From: Nocardia spumae
Lineage (GTDB): Bacteria; Actinomycetota; Actinomycetes; Mycobacteriales; Mycobacteriaceae
NCBI RefSeq assembly: GCF_020733635.1
Contig: NZ_JAJFZL010000001.1
Location: 6,510,001-6,574,000, forward strand
Direction: 5' to 3'
DNA: 64,000 nt
Below the pieces are notes generated by a model. The model worked only from the letters and a program-made list of their open reading frames with translations. It ran no database searches and was not told the origin of the DNA. Shown in pieces: positions 9,063 to 17,846 of this stretch (within the stretch, counting starts at the first letter, position 1; every line of letters begins with the position of its first letter). A program made the position numbers and the translations under genes.

Positions 9063-9124
9063 CCGACCCGACTGTCCCTATCCGCTCTCCACATACCCCG
9101 GCAAGTCACATCGAAAGGAACAAC

Positions 9125-9958
9125 ATGGCTCGCTCCGATGTCCTGGTCTCCGCAGACTGGGTCGAAGAGAACCTCAACACCCCCGGCATCGTGATCGTCG
9201 AGGTCGACGAGGACACCTCCGCCTACGACACGGGCCACATCGAGGGTGCCGTCAAGCTCGACTGGAAGAAGGATCTGCAGGATCCGGTTCGGCGTGACTT
9301 CGTCAACCGTGAGCAGTTCTCGGATCTGCTGTCGGCCCGCGGTATCGGCAACGATGACACCGTCGTCCTCTACGGCGGCAACAACAACTGGTTCGCGGCG
9401 TACGCGTACTGGTACTTCAAGCTGTACGGCCACCAGGATGTCAAGCTGCTCGACGGCGGCCGCAAGAAGTGGGAGCTCGACGCCCGCCCGCTGTCGACCG
9501 ATGCCGTGACCCGTCCGGGCACCAGCTACAAGGCCGGCGAGCAGGATCTGGCGATCCGCGCCTTCCGCGACGACGCCATCCAGGCCATCGGCGTCAAGAA
9601 CCTCGTCGACGTGCGTTCGCCCGACGAGTTCTCCGGCAAGATTCTCGCTCCCGCGCACCTGCCGCAGGAGCAGAGCCAGCGTCCCGGCCACATCCCCGGC
9701 GCCATCAACGTGCCGTGGAGCAAGGCCGCGAACGAGGACGGCACCTTCAAGTCCGACGAGGAACTGACCGCCATCTACAAGGAGGCGGGCCTCGACGGCG
9801 AGAAGGAGACCATCGCCTACTGCCGCATCGGTGAGCGCTCGTCGCACACCTGGTTCGTGCTGCAGGAGCTGCTGGGCCACAAGAACGTCAAGAACTACGA
9901 CGGGAGCTGGACCGAATACGGCTCCCTCGTCGGTGCACCGATCGAGTTGGGAGCGTAA
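9125..9958 (+). CDS. cysA: Thiosulfate sulfurtransferase (rhodanese) CysA-type
   Basis: Moves the sulfane sulfur of thiosulfate to an acceptor, in the cytoplasm (277 aa). Two rhodanese domains are visible: an inactive one (about 5-125) and a catalytic one (about 140-270). The persulfide-forming Cys233 sits in AYCRIGERSSHTWF, near identical to M. tuberculosis CysA2/CysA3. SADWVEENL at the N-terminus is also conserved. ATG 9125 follows GAAAGGA. sseC begins 6 bp later, so the pair is cotranscribed, under the polycysteine leader ORF. Despite the historical name it is not the sulfate ABC transporter ATPase CysA. Confidence 0.94.
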   Translation: MARSDVLVSADWVEENLNTPGIVIVEVDEDTSAYDTGHIEGAVKLDWKKDLQDPVRRDFVNREQFSDLLSARGIGNDDTVVLYGGNNNWFAAYAYWYFKLYGHQDVKLLDGGRKKWELDARPLSTDAVTRPGTSYKAGEQDLAIRAFRDDAIQAIGVKNLVDVRSPDEFSGKILAPAHLPQEQSQRPGHIPGAINVPWSKAANEDGTFKSDEELTAIYKEAGLDGEKETIAYCRIGERSSHTWFVLQELLGHKNVKNYDGSWTEYGSLVGAPIELGA

Positions 9959-9964
9959 ATAGAT

Positions 9965-10270
9965 ATGTGTGCAGCACCTACCCAGGGTCAGGCCCTTCCG
10001 GCCAACGTCGACACCGAGAAGGAGACGGTCCTCACCGGACGCGTCCTCGATGCGGACGGTAACCCGGTAGGCGGCGCCTTCGTCCGCCTGCTGGACTCGA
10101 GCGACGAGTTCACCGCCGAGGTCGTGGCCTCCGGCACCGGTGATTTCCGCTTCTTCGCCGCGCCCGGCACCTGGACCCTCCGCGCCCTGTCCTCCACGGG
10201 CAACGGCTCGGCCCAGGTCAGCCCCGAGGGTGCGGGCGTCCACAACGTCGACGTGACCGTCGCCAAGTAA
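9965..10270 (+). CDS. sseC: DUF1416 protein SseC
   Basis: Small cytoplasmic protein (101 aa) of the DUF1416 family, always found next to CysA-type rhodaneses in mycolata (M. tuberculosis sseC1/sseC2). MCAAPTQGQALPANVD carries a Cys at residue 2. The body (TVLTGRVLDADGNPVGGAFVRLLD...) looks like a single carboxypeptidase-regulatory or transthyretin-like beta sandwich. The function is not established. Pairing with the sulfurtransferase suggests a sulfur acceptor or partner. It is the last gene of the operon, with a strong terminator 85 bp downstream. Confidence 0.93.
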   Translation: MCAAPTQGQALPANVDTEKETVLTGRVLDADGNPVGGAFVRLLDSSDEFTAEVVASGTGDFRFFAAPGTWTLRALSSTGNGSAQVSPEGAGVHNVDVTVAK

Positions 10271-10355
10271 TACGGATTCGTCCAGGTATTACCTGCAGTG
10301 AACGTCGCCGCACAGGCCGACGAGAGCGCTGAACACTGCGCGCACATTGCACGAG

Positions 10356-10390
10356 AACGGCCCCGGGAAATCTTTTCCCGGGGCCGTTTT
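10356..10390 (+). terminator. Rho-independent terminator of the cysA-sseC operon
   Basis: Perfect 15-bp stem, AACGGCCCCGGGAAA (10356-10370) with its complement at 10374-10388, loop TCT, followed by TT. It is one of the strongest intrinsic terminators in the window. Confidence 0.9.
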
Positions 10391-10424
10391 CGTATCCCGG
10401 CGACGAGTCGTTAAACTCCGATAT

Positions 10425-10520
10425 GTGGTCTTAGCCTTCGAGATTCTGCTGGTTCTCGTCTCCGTACTGATCGCCTGGTTCGGTCTGTACGTCCTCTACC
10501 GGCTCTTCACCGAGTCGTGA
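10425..10520 (+). CDS. Small single-helix membrane protein (31 aa), leaderless
   Basis: A 31-codon ORF from GTG 10425 to TGA 10520 that is almost wholly one transmembrane helix ([18 protein letters not shown]), ending in [12 protein letters not shown] -10 hexamer TAAACT (10412-10417) ends 7 nt before the GTG, so transcription probably starts on the GTG. The stop overlaps the nitrobindin start by 4 bp (GTGA), implying coupled translation. No known family is recognised. The operon terminator just upstream shows it begins a new unit. The good promoter, overlap and hydrophobic pattern argue that it is real. Confidence 0.7.
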   Translation: MVLAFEILLVLVSVLIAWFGLYVLYRLFTES

Positions 10521-11236
10521 CGGATTCGGCGAGCGAGAACGTCGAAAACTCAACGGCCAACGGTCACGCCGCACAGGCACGTACCGAAGGTCGCAATACC
10601 GAGAACGCGGCTCGCCGCAGTGGCGACGAGGCGGTAGCCGATGCTGCCGAGCGGGCCAAATCCACGGCCGGTCGCAACATTCCGCAGTTGCCGGATCTGC
10701 CGCTGCCCGAGGATACCGCGAATCTGCGGCTCGGTCCCGATCTGAGTGCCTCCATGCTCGCCCTGCTGCCGCTGGTCGGCGTGTGGCGCGGCGAGGGCGA
10801 GGGCAACGATCCCGAGCGCGGCGGCGACTATCACTTCGGCCAGCAGATCATCGTCTCCCACGACGGCGGCGACTATCTGTCCTGGGACTCCCGTTCCTGG
10901 GTCATCGACACCGACGGCAACTACGCCGGCCCCGATCTGCGCGAGAGCGGTTTCTGGCGGGTCGGCATCGACGGTGACGACGAGGTCATCGAACTCCTGC
11001 TGACCCACAGTTCCGGCATCGTCGAATTGTTCTATGGCCAGGCCCTGACCCAGTCCTCGTGGGAGCTGGCGACCGATGTGGTGATCCGCAGCCAGTCCGG
11101 CGCGGTGGTCGGCGGCGCCAAGCGTCTGTACGGCATCGTCGAAGGCGGCGATCTGGGCTACGTCGAGGAACGAGTGGAAGCCGACGGCGCCTTGAAGCCT
11201 CGCCTGTCCGCCCGCCTGCAGCGCTACATCGGCTGA
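10517..11236 (+). CDS. Nitrobindin-family heme protein (FABP-like, peroxynitrite isomerase)
   Basis: Beta-barrel heme protein (239 aa) of the THAP4/nitrobindin family (Rv0813c in M. tuberculosis), members of which bind ferric heme and isomerise peroxynitrite to nitrate. The signature GVWRGEGEG is at about 88-96, followed by [20 protein letters not shown] and a second-half [15 protein letters not shown]. The first 70 residues are a polar, low-complexity extension rich in Ser, Asn and Ala that is longer than in mycobacterial proteins and probably disordered. The GTG start overlaps the upstream 31-aa ORF. Cytoplasmic and involved in nitrosative-stress handling by family knowledge. Confidence 0.88.
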   Translation: MTDSASENVENSTANGHAAQARTEGRNTENAARRSGDEAVADAAERAKSTAGRNIPQLPDLPLPEDTANLRLGPDLSASMLALLPLVGVWRGEGEGNDPERGGDYHFGQQIIVSHDGGDYLSWDSRSWVIDTDGNYAGPDLRESGFWRVGIDGDDEVIELLLTHSSGIVELFYGQALTQSSWELATDVVIRSQSGAVVGGAKRLYGIVEGGDLGYVEERVEADGALKPRLSARLQRYIG

Positions 11237-11275
11237 GTACACGAAGCTGGCCGGGCTCGGGGAGGCGAAAGAGAA

Positions 11276-11430
11276 CGGCCCCCGAGCCTTACCACGGAGA
11301 CTGTGTCTCGTCGCGGTTCCCGGTCGGACAACCGGGGGCTCGGGGGCCGGGTGACTGCCTTGGATTAGCTCAGCGCTCGCGCGGAGAGGGAATCCTCTGC
11401 AGCGGGCCGCGGTACGAAGACCGCGGCTGT
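11276..11430. other. Structured convergent intergenic region between nitrobindin and cydC
   Basis: The 353-bp gap 11237-11589 lies between converging genes and has no credible ORF. A 13-bp perfect inverted repeat (CGGCCCCCGAGCC at 11276-11288 with its complement at 11337-11349) encloses 48 nt. Downstream are AGAGG-GAAT-CCTCT and CCGCGG-TACGAAGA-CCGCGG hairpins. It may be an elaborate bidirectional terminator or an uncharacterised RNA. No known RNA family was recognised, and it cannot be folded as a tRNA. Confidence 0.45.
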
Positions 11431-11589
11431 GGCGCTCAACCGGCAGCCACCTCACGCGTCCTTTGAATATCCATTCTTCGAACCACCTCCTTTCCCGTGT
11501 ACAGACGAAGTTACCGGCGGCGGGTCCTGGTCTGCAACGGATTTTCCGCAGAGCCGAATTCCGGTGCCGACCTGCGTGTTCGAGTCCCG

Positions 11590-13335
11590 TCAGCGGGTGG
11601 CTGCCCGACTGGTGATCGACACCACACCACCGGGTTCGACGGTGACCACGGTGTCGGCACGGTGGTCGGGCGGCAGTTGGTGGGTGACGACCACCACGGT
11701 CCGGTCCGGCGCTATCAGGCCACCGGTGTCGTCCAGCAGTGCGCGCAGCAGATCGGCACCGGCCTCGGCCTCCATGTGTTCGGTCGGTTCGTCCAACAGC
11801 AGGGTGTGCGCCGGTGCGACCAGCGCGCGGGCCAGCAGCAGCCGCCGCCGCTGTCCGCCCGAGACCGCCGCGGCGCCGCCGATCAGATCCGTGTCCACTC
11901 CCTCCGGCTGGGCATCGAGCCAGCTGCCCGAACCTACCGCGCGCAAGGCGATTTCGGCCTCGTCGGCGGTCAGGTCACCGCGGGCGACCCGAAGGTTCTC
12001 CAGGACGGTGGTGCCGAACAGGTGAGCGTCCTCGGCGAAGAAGGTTCGTCCCGGGCGCGGCGCATCGAACAGCCCGGCCCAGGCCATGAGCAGAGTGGTC
12101 TTACCCGCGCCGCTGGGACCGACCACGGCGATGCGGCGGCCGGGCGGGAGATCGGGCAGCGCCCGGACCAGCTCGGCGCGGGGATCCTCTCGAGCTCCCG
12201 GTGCCGGCGCGGGCATCCGGTCCGGGTCCAGGGCGCGAATGCGATGCAGTGCCGCACGTCCCTTGGTCAGCGCCTGTGCCGCGGCGGGCAGTACCGCGAC
12301 GGCTTCGAAGGCCGACAGCGGCAGCAGGACGAGTACGGCGAAGGCCATCGGGGTGATACCACCGGGTGCGGCGGGCTGCAGCGGTTCGGTGGACGCACCG
12401 GAGCCGCCGCCGTACAGCACGATTCCGATGAGCAGGGCGCCGAGCACGCTGACCCCGATGGACAACGGGGTCGCCGCGGCGGCCCACGCACTGTGCGACG
12501 CGGCGCGATCCTCCGCTCGGGCGGCCCGGCCGGCGGTCGCGGAGGCGGTCTCGATCGCGGCGTCGAGCCGCCCGGCGACCCGCAACTCGGCGGCGTGATC
12601 GAGCACCGTGACGGCCGCGGCGCGGAATTCGGCGCGATCGGATCGCACGGCCAGTTCGGCCTCGCGCGCGGCCCGCGCGGACATCCAGGGCGCGAATACG
12701 CCTGAAACCAGCAGCGCGGCGGCCAGAATCACCGCGGCCGGCACCGCGATGGTGGCCAGTAGCGCGACGGCCGCCAGCGACAGCAGCACCGCCACCGCGA
12801 TCGGTACCAGGGCGCGCACGACGACCGCGCCGAGATCGTCGATATCGGCGCCGACCCGGGTGAGCAGGTCGCCGCGCCGCAGCAGGGACGCCGCGGCCAC
12901 ATCGGAGCGCCGGTCCGGGTCGCCGCCGTCGCCGCGATCGGGATCGGTCCCGGCGGGTGAGTACGCACCGGAGGCCGATCGATCACCGAGGCCGCCCTGC
13001 CGCACGGTCCAGAAATCGGCGCGGGCCAGGGCCGTGTACACGGCGGTGCGCGCGGTCGTCATCGCGCGCAGGGCGACATCGTGGGTCGACAGGCGCTCGA
13101 TGTATCGGAACACCCCGCGGGAGATGCCCAGTGCCCGAACGGCGACCACCGCGACACTGAGATCCAGCACCGGTGGCATCTGCCATGCCCGTGCGATCAA
13201 CCACGCCGCCAGCGCGGCCAACCCCAGCCCGCTGCCCAGCGCGACCGTGCCCCAGCAGACCGATACCGCCACCCGCCACAGCGATATCTCCGATACTCGC
13301 CGCAGCGCCCGCATATCGGACCACAGGGTTGTCAC
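11590..13335 (-). CDS. cydC: Cytochrome bd assembly ABC transporter subunit CydC
   Basis: Half-transporter (581 aa) that with CydD exports thiols needed to assemble cytochrome bd. The membrane domain (about 1-290) contains RGVFRYIERLSTHDVALR, diagnostic of CydC. The ATPase domain has Walker A VVGPSGAGKTT, signature VSGGQRRRL and Walker B TLLLDEPTEH. GTG 13335 is chosen because it overlaps the cydD stop as GTGA, with AGGGGG upstream. An earlier start at 13380 is possible but would overlap cydD by 49 bp. A polar insertion (GAYSPAGTDPDRGDGGDPDR) in the membrane domain is unusual. Confidence 0.9.
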   Translation of the reverse strand: MTTLWSDMRALRRVSEISLWRVAVSVCWGTVALGSGLGLAALAAWLIARAWQMPPVLDLSVAVVAVRALGISRGVFRYIERLSTHDVALRAMTTARTAVYTALARADFWTVRQGGLGDRSASGAYSPAGTDPDRGDGGDPDRRSDVAAASLLRRGDLLTRVGADIDDLGAVVVRALVPIAVAVLLSLAAVALLATIAVPAAVILAAALLVSGVFAPWMSARAAREAELAVRSDRAEFRAAAVTVLDHAAELRVAGRLDAAIETASATAGRAARAEDRAASHSAWAAAATPLSIGVSVLGALLIGIVLYGGGSGASTEPLQPAAPGGITPMAFAVLVLLPLSAFEAVAVLPAAAQALTKGRAALHRIRALDPDRMPAPAPGAREDPRAELVRALPDLPPGRRIAVVGPSGAGKTTLLMAWAGLFDAPRPGRTFFAEDAHLFGTTVLENLRVARGDLTADEAEIALRAVGSGSWLDAQPEGVDTDLIGGAAAVSGGQRRRLLLARALVAPAHTLLLDEPTEHMEAEAGADLLRALLDDTGGLIAPDRTVVVVTHQLPPDHRADTVVTVEPGGVVSITSRAATR

Positions 13336-15257
13336 CGTCGCCCACCCCCTGCCGCGCCGCCGCGGTCGATCCCCGTCCACCCGGCGGACGCCGATCGCCC
13401 GGCGGCGGAAAGATCCGGGCGGCTCGTCCGGTCCGGTTCGGAAGGTCCGGTCCGATGGTCCGGCCGCGCCTCGTCCGTTCGTCCGGGATCGTCGTCCCCG
13501 GCCGTGGTGGTCCGATTCATCGAAAAGTCCCGCCTATCACTGTCGTCCGCGGCCGCCCGCTGGTCGGCGCGCACCTCGACGACGTGATCGGCGATGGCGA
13601 CCACGGTCGGCCGGTGGGCCACGACGATGACCGTGGCGCCCGCGCGGGCCCGTTCGGACAGGGCCGCGAGAACGGTTGCCTCGCTGTCGTCGTCCAGGTG
13701 AGCCGTGGGCTCGTCGAGGAGCAGGATCGGGCGGTCCGCGGCCAGTACGCGCACCAGGGCCAGGCGTTGGCGCTGTCCCAGCGACAAGCCCAGTCCGCCG
13801 GCGCCGACGACGGTGTCCCAGCCCTGCGGCAGCCCGGCGAGGACGGCGTCGAAACCGGTGGCGGCACAGGCTCGATCGATGTCCGGCGAGTCCGGCCGGG
13901 CGCCGAAGAGTTCCAGATTCTCGCGCAGCGTGCCGGGCAGCAGTACCGGGCGCTGCGGTAACCAGGCCAGCCGCGACCACCAGGCCGCGGAATCCAGTTC
14001 GCCGACCGGATGGCCGGATACCCGGACGATGCCGCGCTCGGGCGTGATCAGCCCCAGGATCGCCTGCAGGGCAGTCGATTTACCGCTGCCGTTCGGTCCG
14101 GTCAGGACCGTGACCGCGCCGGCCCCGACGACCGCGGACAGCCCTGCCGGTGCGTATCCGTCCCGGGCGCGCACGCCGACACCGCACAGTTCGATGGACA
14201 CCGGGTACGCCGACAGCGGACGCGACTCCCCCGCCGGCACCGACCCCGGCCGGGCTGTTCGCACTGGCGCGTCGCCAGGTTCGAGCACCGCGAAAGCCCT
14301 GTCGGCGGCGGCCATTCCGTCCTGAGCGGCGTGGAAGCGCTCCCCCACCGCACGCAGCGGCAGGTACACCTCGGGCGCGAGGATCAACCCGAGCAGTCCG
14401 GCGTAGAGGTCCATATGCCCGAACACCAGCCGCAGACCGATCGAGACCGCGACCAACGCCACACACAGCGTCGCGAGCATCTCCAGCACCATCGAGGAGA
14501 GGAACGCCATCCGCAGCGTGGCCATGGTCCGCTTGTGCAGGGCCTCACCCAGCTCCCGGACCCGATTGCGCATGGTCGGCGAATCATCGCCGGTCGCACC
14601 GGTTTCCCGGCCCAGCTCACGCAGCGTCGGCATACCCGCGAACAGATCGAGCATCTGATCCGACAGGCGGGTGGTGGCGGTCAGCGCCTCGGCGGCGCGG
14701 CCCTGGGTCATCAGCCCGATCAGGATCATGAAGATCGGGATCAGCGGGAGCGTCACCAGGATGATGGTGGCCGCGGTGAGGTCGTGGGCGGCGATCACCG
14801 CCAGCACGATCGGCGGCACCAGCGCGGCGAGCAGTAGCGCCGGCAGATATCCGGTCAGATAGGCGCGCAGACCTCCGAGTCCGTCACCGACCACCACCGC
14901 GAGTTCGGTACGCCGGGTATCCAATTCACGTGGCGGCAGCGCGGCGCCGACGGTGAGTACCGACGTCTCCAAATCCGAAACCACCCGCGCGCCCGCACGA
15001 TGGGCCAGCCGCGACTGCCACCAGGTCGCCGCGGCCCGCACGCCGACCGCCGCCGCCAGCCCGATCAGCTCGGCCGACCACACCCCCGGTGTCCGCCGCG
15101 CCGGATCGGTGATCACCCCCGCCGCCACCCGAGCCAGCAGCAGCGCCGCGACCACGATGCAGATCGTGATCACCAGCGAAAGCCCCACGCTGACAACCAG
15201 ATAGCGGCGAGCCGAGCGAGCGTGCCGCCACAGCCGGGGGTCGACGGGCCGAGCCAT
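13332..15257 (-). CDS. cydD: Cytochrome bd assembly ABC transporter subunit CydD
   Basis: Partner half-transporter (641 aa), with an N-terminal six-helix domain (starting SVGLSLVITICIVVAALLLA) and a C-terminal ATPase domain. Walker A is LTGPNGSGKST, signature LSLGQRQRLALVR, Walker B PILLLDEPTAH and the switch His in VIVVAHRP. An extended linker of Pro/Thr-rich sequence follows the ATPase (SDRRDFSMNRTTTAGDDD onward). The start is ATG 15257 (MARPVDPRLWRH), 11 bp after the cydB stop. The longer open frame to 15731 is antisense-like composition inside cydB and was rejected. In mycobacteria CydD and CydC are encoded just after cydAB, as here. Confidence 0.92.
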   Translation of the reverse strand: MARPVDPRLWRHARSARRYLVVSVGLSLVITICIVVAALLLARVAAGVITDPARRTPGVWSAELIGLAAAVGVRAAATWWQSRLAHRAGARVVSDLETSVLTVGAALPPRELDTRRTELAVVVGDGLGGLRAYLTGYLPALLLAALVPPIVLAVIAAHDLTAATIILVTLPLIPIFMILIGLMTQGRAAEALTATTRLSDQMLDLFAGMPTLRELGRETGATGDDSPTMRNRVRELGEALHKRTMATLRMAFLSSMVLEMLATLCVALVAVSIGLRLVFGHMDLYAGLLGLILAPEVYLPLRAVGERFHAAQDGMAAADRAFAVLEPGDAPVRTARPGSVPAGESRPLSAYPVSIELCGVGVRARDGYAPAGLSAVVGAGAVTVLTGPNGSGKSTALQAILGLITPERGIVRVSGHPVGELDSAAWWSRLAWLPQRPVLLPGTLRENLELFGARPDSPDIDRACAATGFDAVLAGLPQGWDTVVGAGGLGLSLGQRQRLALVRVLAADRPILLLDEPTAHLDDDSEATVLAALSERARAGATVIVVAHRPTVVAIADHVVEVRADQRAAADDSDRRDFSMNRTTTAGDDDPGRTDEARPDHRTGPSEPDRTSRPDLSAAGRSASAGWTGIDRGGAAGGGRR

Positions 15258-15268
15258 GACCGCTCCGG

Positions 15269-16330
15269 CTACCGGGCCCGGCTGCGCATCGGCAGGCCGA
15301 TGGGTGCGGGGATCTGCTCGACGGTGATCCGCTTGCGGAACACCCAGTACGTCCAGGCCTGGTAGATCAGCACCACGGGGGTCAAGACCACGGCGACCCA
15401 GCTCATCACCACCAGCGTGTAGTGCGTGGAGGAGGCGCTGACGGTGGGATGTCCGTCGACCGTGCGGCCGTCCACGGTGAGCCCGTAGGCGGCGTCGATG
15501 GTCGAGGGCAGCACGTACGGGAACAGGGCGCCGAACAGCAGCACGACCGCGGCGACGACGGTGAGTGCGGTGCCGGTGAACGCCCAGCCGTCCCGGTGAC
15601 GCAGTACGGCGCCGCCCGCGAGCAGCAATCCGACCACCGCCAGTGCCAGCGGAATCCAGGTCCAGCCGTGGCCGTGCGCGAACTGGGTCCACAACCCGAA
15701 AGCCGCCACCACGACGACCGTCGGCACCCACACCCCGCGGGCGATCCGCTCGGCGGTATCGCGGATGTCGCCACCGGTCTTCAGCGCGATGAACACCGCA
15801 CCGTGCAGGATGAACAACAGTAGCATGGTCAGCGCGCCGAGCAGCGCGTACGGCCCCAGCAGGCCGAGGAATCCGCCCTCGATGTGCCGGTGCTCGTTGA
15901 GCTGCACCCCGTGCACGATGTTGGCGAACGCCAAGCCCCAGGCCAGCGCCGGAACCCAGGAACCGAAGACGATGGCCGCATCACACCACCACCGCCAGCG
16001 CGGATCGTTGATCTTGCCGCGCCATTCGATCGCGACGGCTCGCACGATCAATGCCACCAGAATCAGCAGGAGGGCCAGATAGAACCCGGAGAACAGGCTG
16101 GCGTACCACTCCGGGAAGGCCGCGAACATGGCGCCACCGGCGGTGATCAGCCACACCTCGTTACCGTCCCAGACCGGACCGATCGTGTTGAGTACGGCGC
16201 GCTTTCGCGTCTCGTCGCCGCGGCCGATGACCGGCATCAGGATCCCGACGCCGAAATCGAAGCCCTCGAGGACGAAGTAGCCGGTGAACAGCACACCGAT
16301 CAGTAAGAACCAGAATTCGGGAAGACTCAT
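15269..16330 (-). CDS. cydB: Cytochrome bd ubiquinol/menaquinol oxidase subunit II
   Basis: Membrane subunit II (353 aa) of the high-affinity, proton-pump-less terminal oxidase. The N-terminus MSLPEFWFLLIGVLFTGYFV followed by LEGFDFGVGIL is the CydB signature. Further on are GPVWDGNEVWLITAGGAMFA and EWYASLFSGFY, also conserved. About eight to nine helices can be counted. It begins 10 bp after cydA and precedes cydD by 11 bp, giving a tight cydABDC operon. Confidence 0.96.
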   Translation of the reverse strand: MSLPEFWFLLIGVLFTGYFVLEGFDFGVGILMPVIGRGDETRKRAVLNTIGPVWDGNEVWLITAGGAMFAAFPEWYASLFSGFYLALLLILVALIVRAVAIEWRGKINDPRWRWWCDAAIVFGSWVPALAWGLAFANIVHGVQLNEHRHIEGGFLGLLGPYALLGALTMLLLFILHGAVFIALKTGGDIRDTAERIARGVWVPTVVVVAAFGLWTQFAHGHGWTWIPLALAVVGLLLAGGAVLRHRDGWAFTGTALTVVAAVVLLFGALFPYVLPSTIDAAYGLTVDGRTVDGHPTVSASSTHYTLVVMSWVAVVLTPVVLIYQAWTYWVFRKRITVEQIPAPIGLPMRSRAR

Positions 16331-16340
16331 CCTCGGCTCC

Positions 16341-17789
16341 TCAGTATGCGAACGACAGTTTGTCCACCGCAGCCGATTCCGACTCCGACGGCGGCTGTTC
16401 GGGTCCGGCGATCACATAGCGGCGCATCAGGAAGAACCAGACGATCGCGAGGACGCCGTACAGCAGAGTGAAGACGATCAGCGAGGCCAGCACCGTGCCG
16501 GCGGTATGACCCGATACGGCTTGCTGCACCGTCATCCGGATATCCGGATTGCCGGTGGGATTCGGTGCGACCACCCATGGCTGACGGCCCATCTCGGTGA
16601 ACACCCAGCCCGCGCTGTTGGCCAGGAAGGGCGTCGGAATGCAGAGCAGGCTCAGCCATTTGTACCAGGTCTGATCGGGAATCCGGCCACGCCGGGTCAT
16701 CCAGAAGCCCAGCAGCGCAATGGCCGCCGAACCGATCGCCCAGCCGATCATGGCGCGGAAGGTCCAGTAGGTGACGAACAGATTCGGCCGGTAGTCACCG
16801 GGGCCGAACTTCTCGTTGTAGCTGAGCTGCAGATCCTTGACGCCCTGGAGCGTGACCCCGCTGAACTTGCCCTCGGCCAGATAGGGCAGCACGCCGGGCA
16901 CCTCGATGACGTGAGTGACACTGTCGCAGTTGTTGTGCGTGCCGACGGTCAGGATCGAGAAGTCGGGATCGGTTTGGGTGTGGCACAACGATTCCGCCGA
17001 GGCCATCTTCATCGGCTGCTGCTTGAACATCAGCTTGCCCTGGATGTCACCGGTGATGAACAGCGCGATTCCGGAGATCACGATGACCCACATGCCACAT
17101 CGGGCCACCGGGCGCCACATCGCGCGCGCCTCGGCCATCTTCTCGGCATCGCCCGAGCGCGCGTTGCGGACCATCCACCAGCCGCCGATACCCGCGACGA
17201 AGGTACCCGCTGTGAGCAGTGCGCCGGCCACGACGTGGGGGAACGCCGCGAGCGCGGTGTTGTTGCCCAGCAACGCACCGATACTCACCAACTCGGCGCG
17301 GCCGGATTCGGGGTTGTACTTCGCGCCGACCGGATGCTGCATGAACGAGTTCGCGGCGATGATGAAGTAGGCCGAGGCGTTGACCCCGATCGCGACCAGC
17401 CAGATGGTGGCCAGGTGGACCAGTTTCGGCAGTCGCGACCAGCCGAAGATCCACAGACCCAGGAACGTCGATTCGAGGAAGAACGCGGCCAGCCCCTCCA
17501 TGGCCAGCGGGGCGCCGAAGACGTCGCCGACGAAGCGGGAGTATTCACTCCAGTTCATCCCGAACTGGAACTCCTGCACGATGCCGGTCGCGACGCCGAG
17601 CGCGAAGTTGATCATGAACAGCTTGCCGAAGAACTTCGTCAGCCGGTACCAATGATCCTTGCCCGTGATCACCCATGCGGTCTGCATACCGGCGACCAGG
17701 GGCGCGAGCCCGATGGTCAACGGTACGAAGATGAAGTGATAGACGGTCGTGATCCCGAATTGCCAACGTGAGACGTCGACGACATCCAT
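16341..17789 (-). CDS. cydA: Cytochrome bd oxidase subunit I
   Basis: Catalytic subunit (482 aa) carrying hemes b558, b595 and d, which oxidises menaquinol and reduces O2 at low oxygen. The axial His is at residue 18 in TTVYHFIFVPLTIGLAPL. WSEYSRFVGDVFGAPLA and the signature EMGRQPWVV are present. The quinol-binding Q loop (GKLMFKQQPMKMASAES) is the short type found in actinobacteria. The start at ATG 17789 (MDVVDVSRWQFG) has GGAGG 8 nt upstream and matches M. tuberculosis CydA. ATGs at 17819 and 17810 lie upstream in frame. First gene of cydABDC. Confidence 0.96.
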   Translation of the reverse strand: MDVVDVSRWQFGITTVYHFIFVPLTIGLAPLVAGMQTAWVITGKDHWYRLTKFFGKLFMINFALGVATGIVQEFQFGMNWSEYSRFVGDVFGAPLAMEGLAAFFLESTFLGLWIFGWSRLPKLVHLATIWLVAIGVNASAYFIIAANSFMQHPVGAKYNPESGRAELVSIGALLGNNTALAAFPHVVAGALLTAGTFVAGIGGWWMVRNARSGDAEKMAEARAMWRPVARCGMWVIVISGIALFITGDIQGKLMFKQQPMKMASAESLCHTQTDPDFSILTVGTHNNCDSVTHVIEVPGVLPYLAEGKFSGVTLQGVKDLQLSYNEKFGPGDYRPNLFVTYWTFRAMIGWAIGSAAIALLGFWMTRRGRIPDQTWYKWLSLLCIPTPFLANSAGWVFTEMGRQPWVVAPNPTGNPDIRMTVQQAVSGHTAGTVLASLIVFTLLYGVLAIVWFFLMRRYVIAGPEQPPSESESAAVDKLSFAY

Positions 17790-17826
17790 CCCGGCGGCCT
17801 CCTGTGTCATGCGGGACATCCACACG

Positions 17827-17846
17827 TACTACGACATGTCGTAGTA
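17827..17846. promoter_or_regulatory. Perfect 20-bp palindrome upstream of cydA (operator candidate)
   Basis: TACTACGACATGTCGTAGTA is a perfect palindrome centred 47 bp before the cydA ATG. TACTAC...GTAGTA half-sites resemble operators of BlaI/MecI/CopY-family winged-helix repressors. It does not match the CRP site (TGTGA-N6-TCACA) or the Rex site. It lies where it would cover the promoter or early transcript. The regulator is unidentified. Confidence 0.7.

Noticed and set aside
9125..9958. CysA as a sulfate ABC transporter ATPase
   Set aside because: The protein has two rhodanese domains and no Walker motifs. The shared gene name is historical.
11364..11440. tRNA-like text (TAGCTCAGCG, and a GGTACGAAGACC arm) in the nitrobindin-cydC gap
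   Set aside because: No matching acceptor stem or 7-base anticodon loop can be formed. The resemblance is partial.
15258..15731. N-terminal extension of cydD by 158 codons
   Set aside because: It lies entirely inside cydB in another frame and has arginine-rich non-membrane sequence. MARPVDPRLWRH at 15257 is the normal CydD start.
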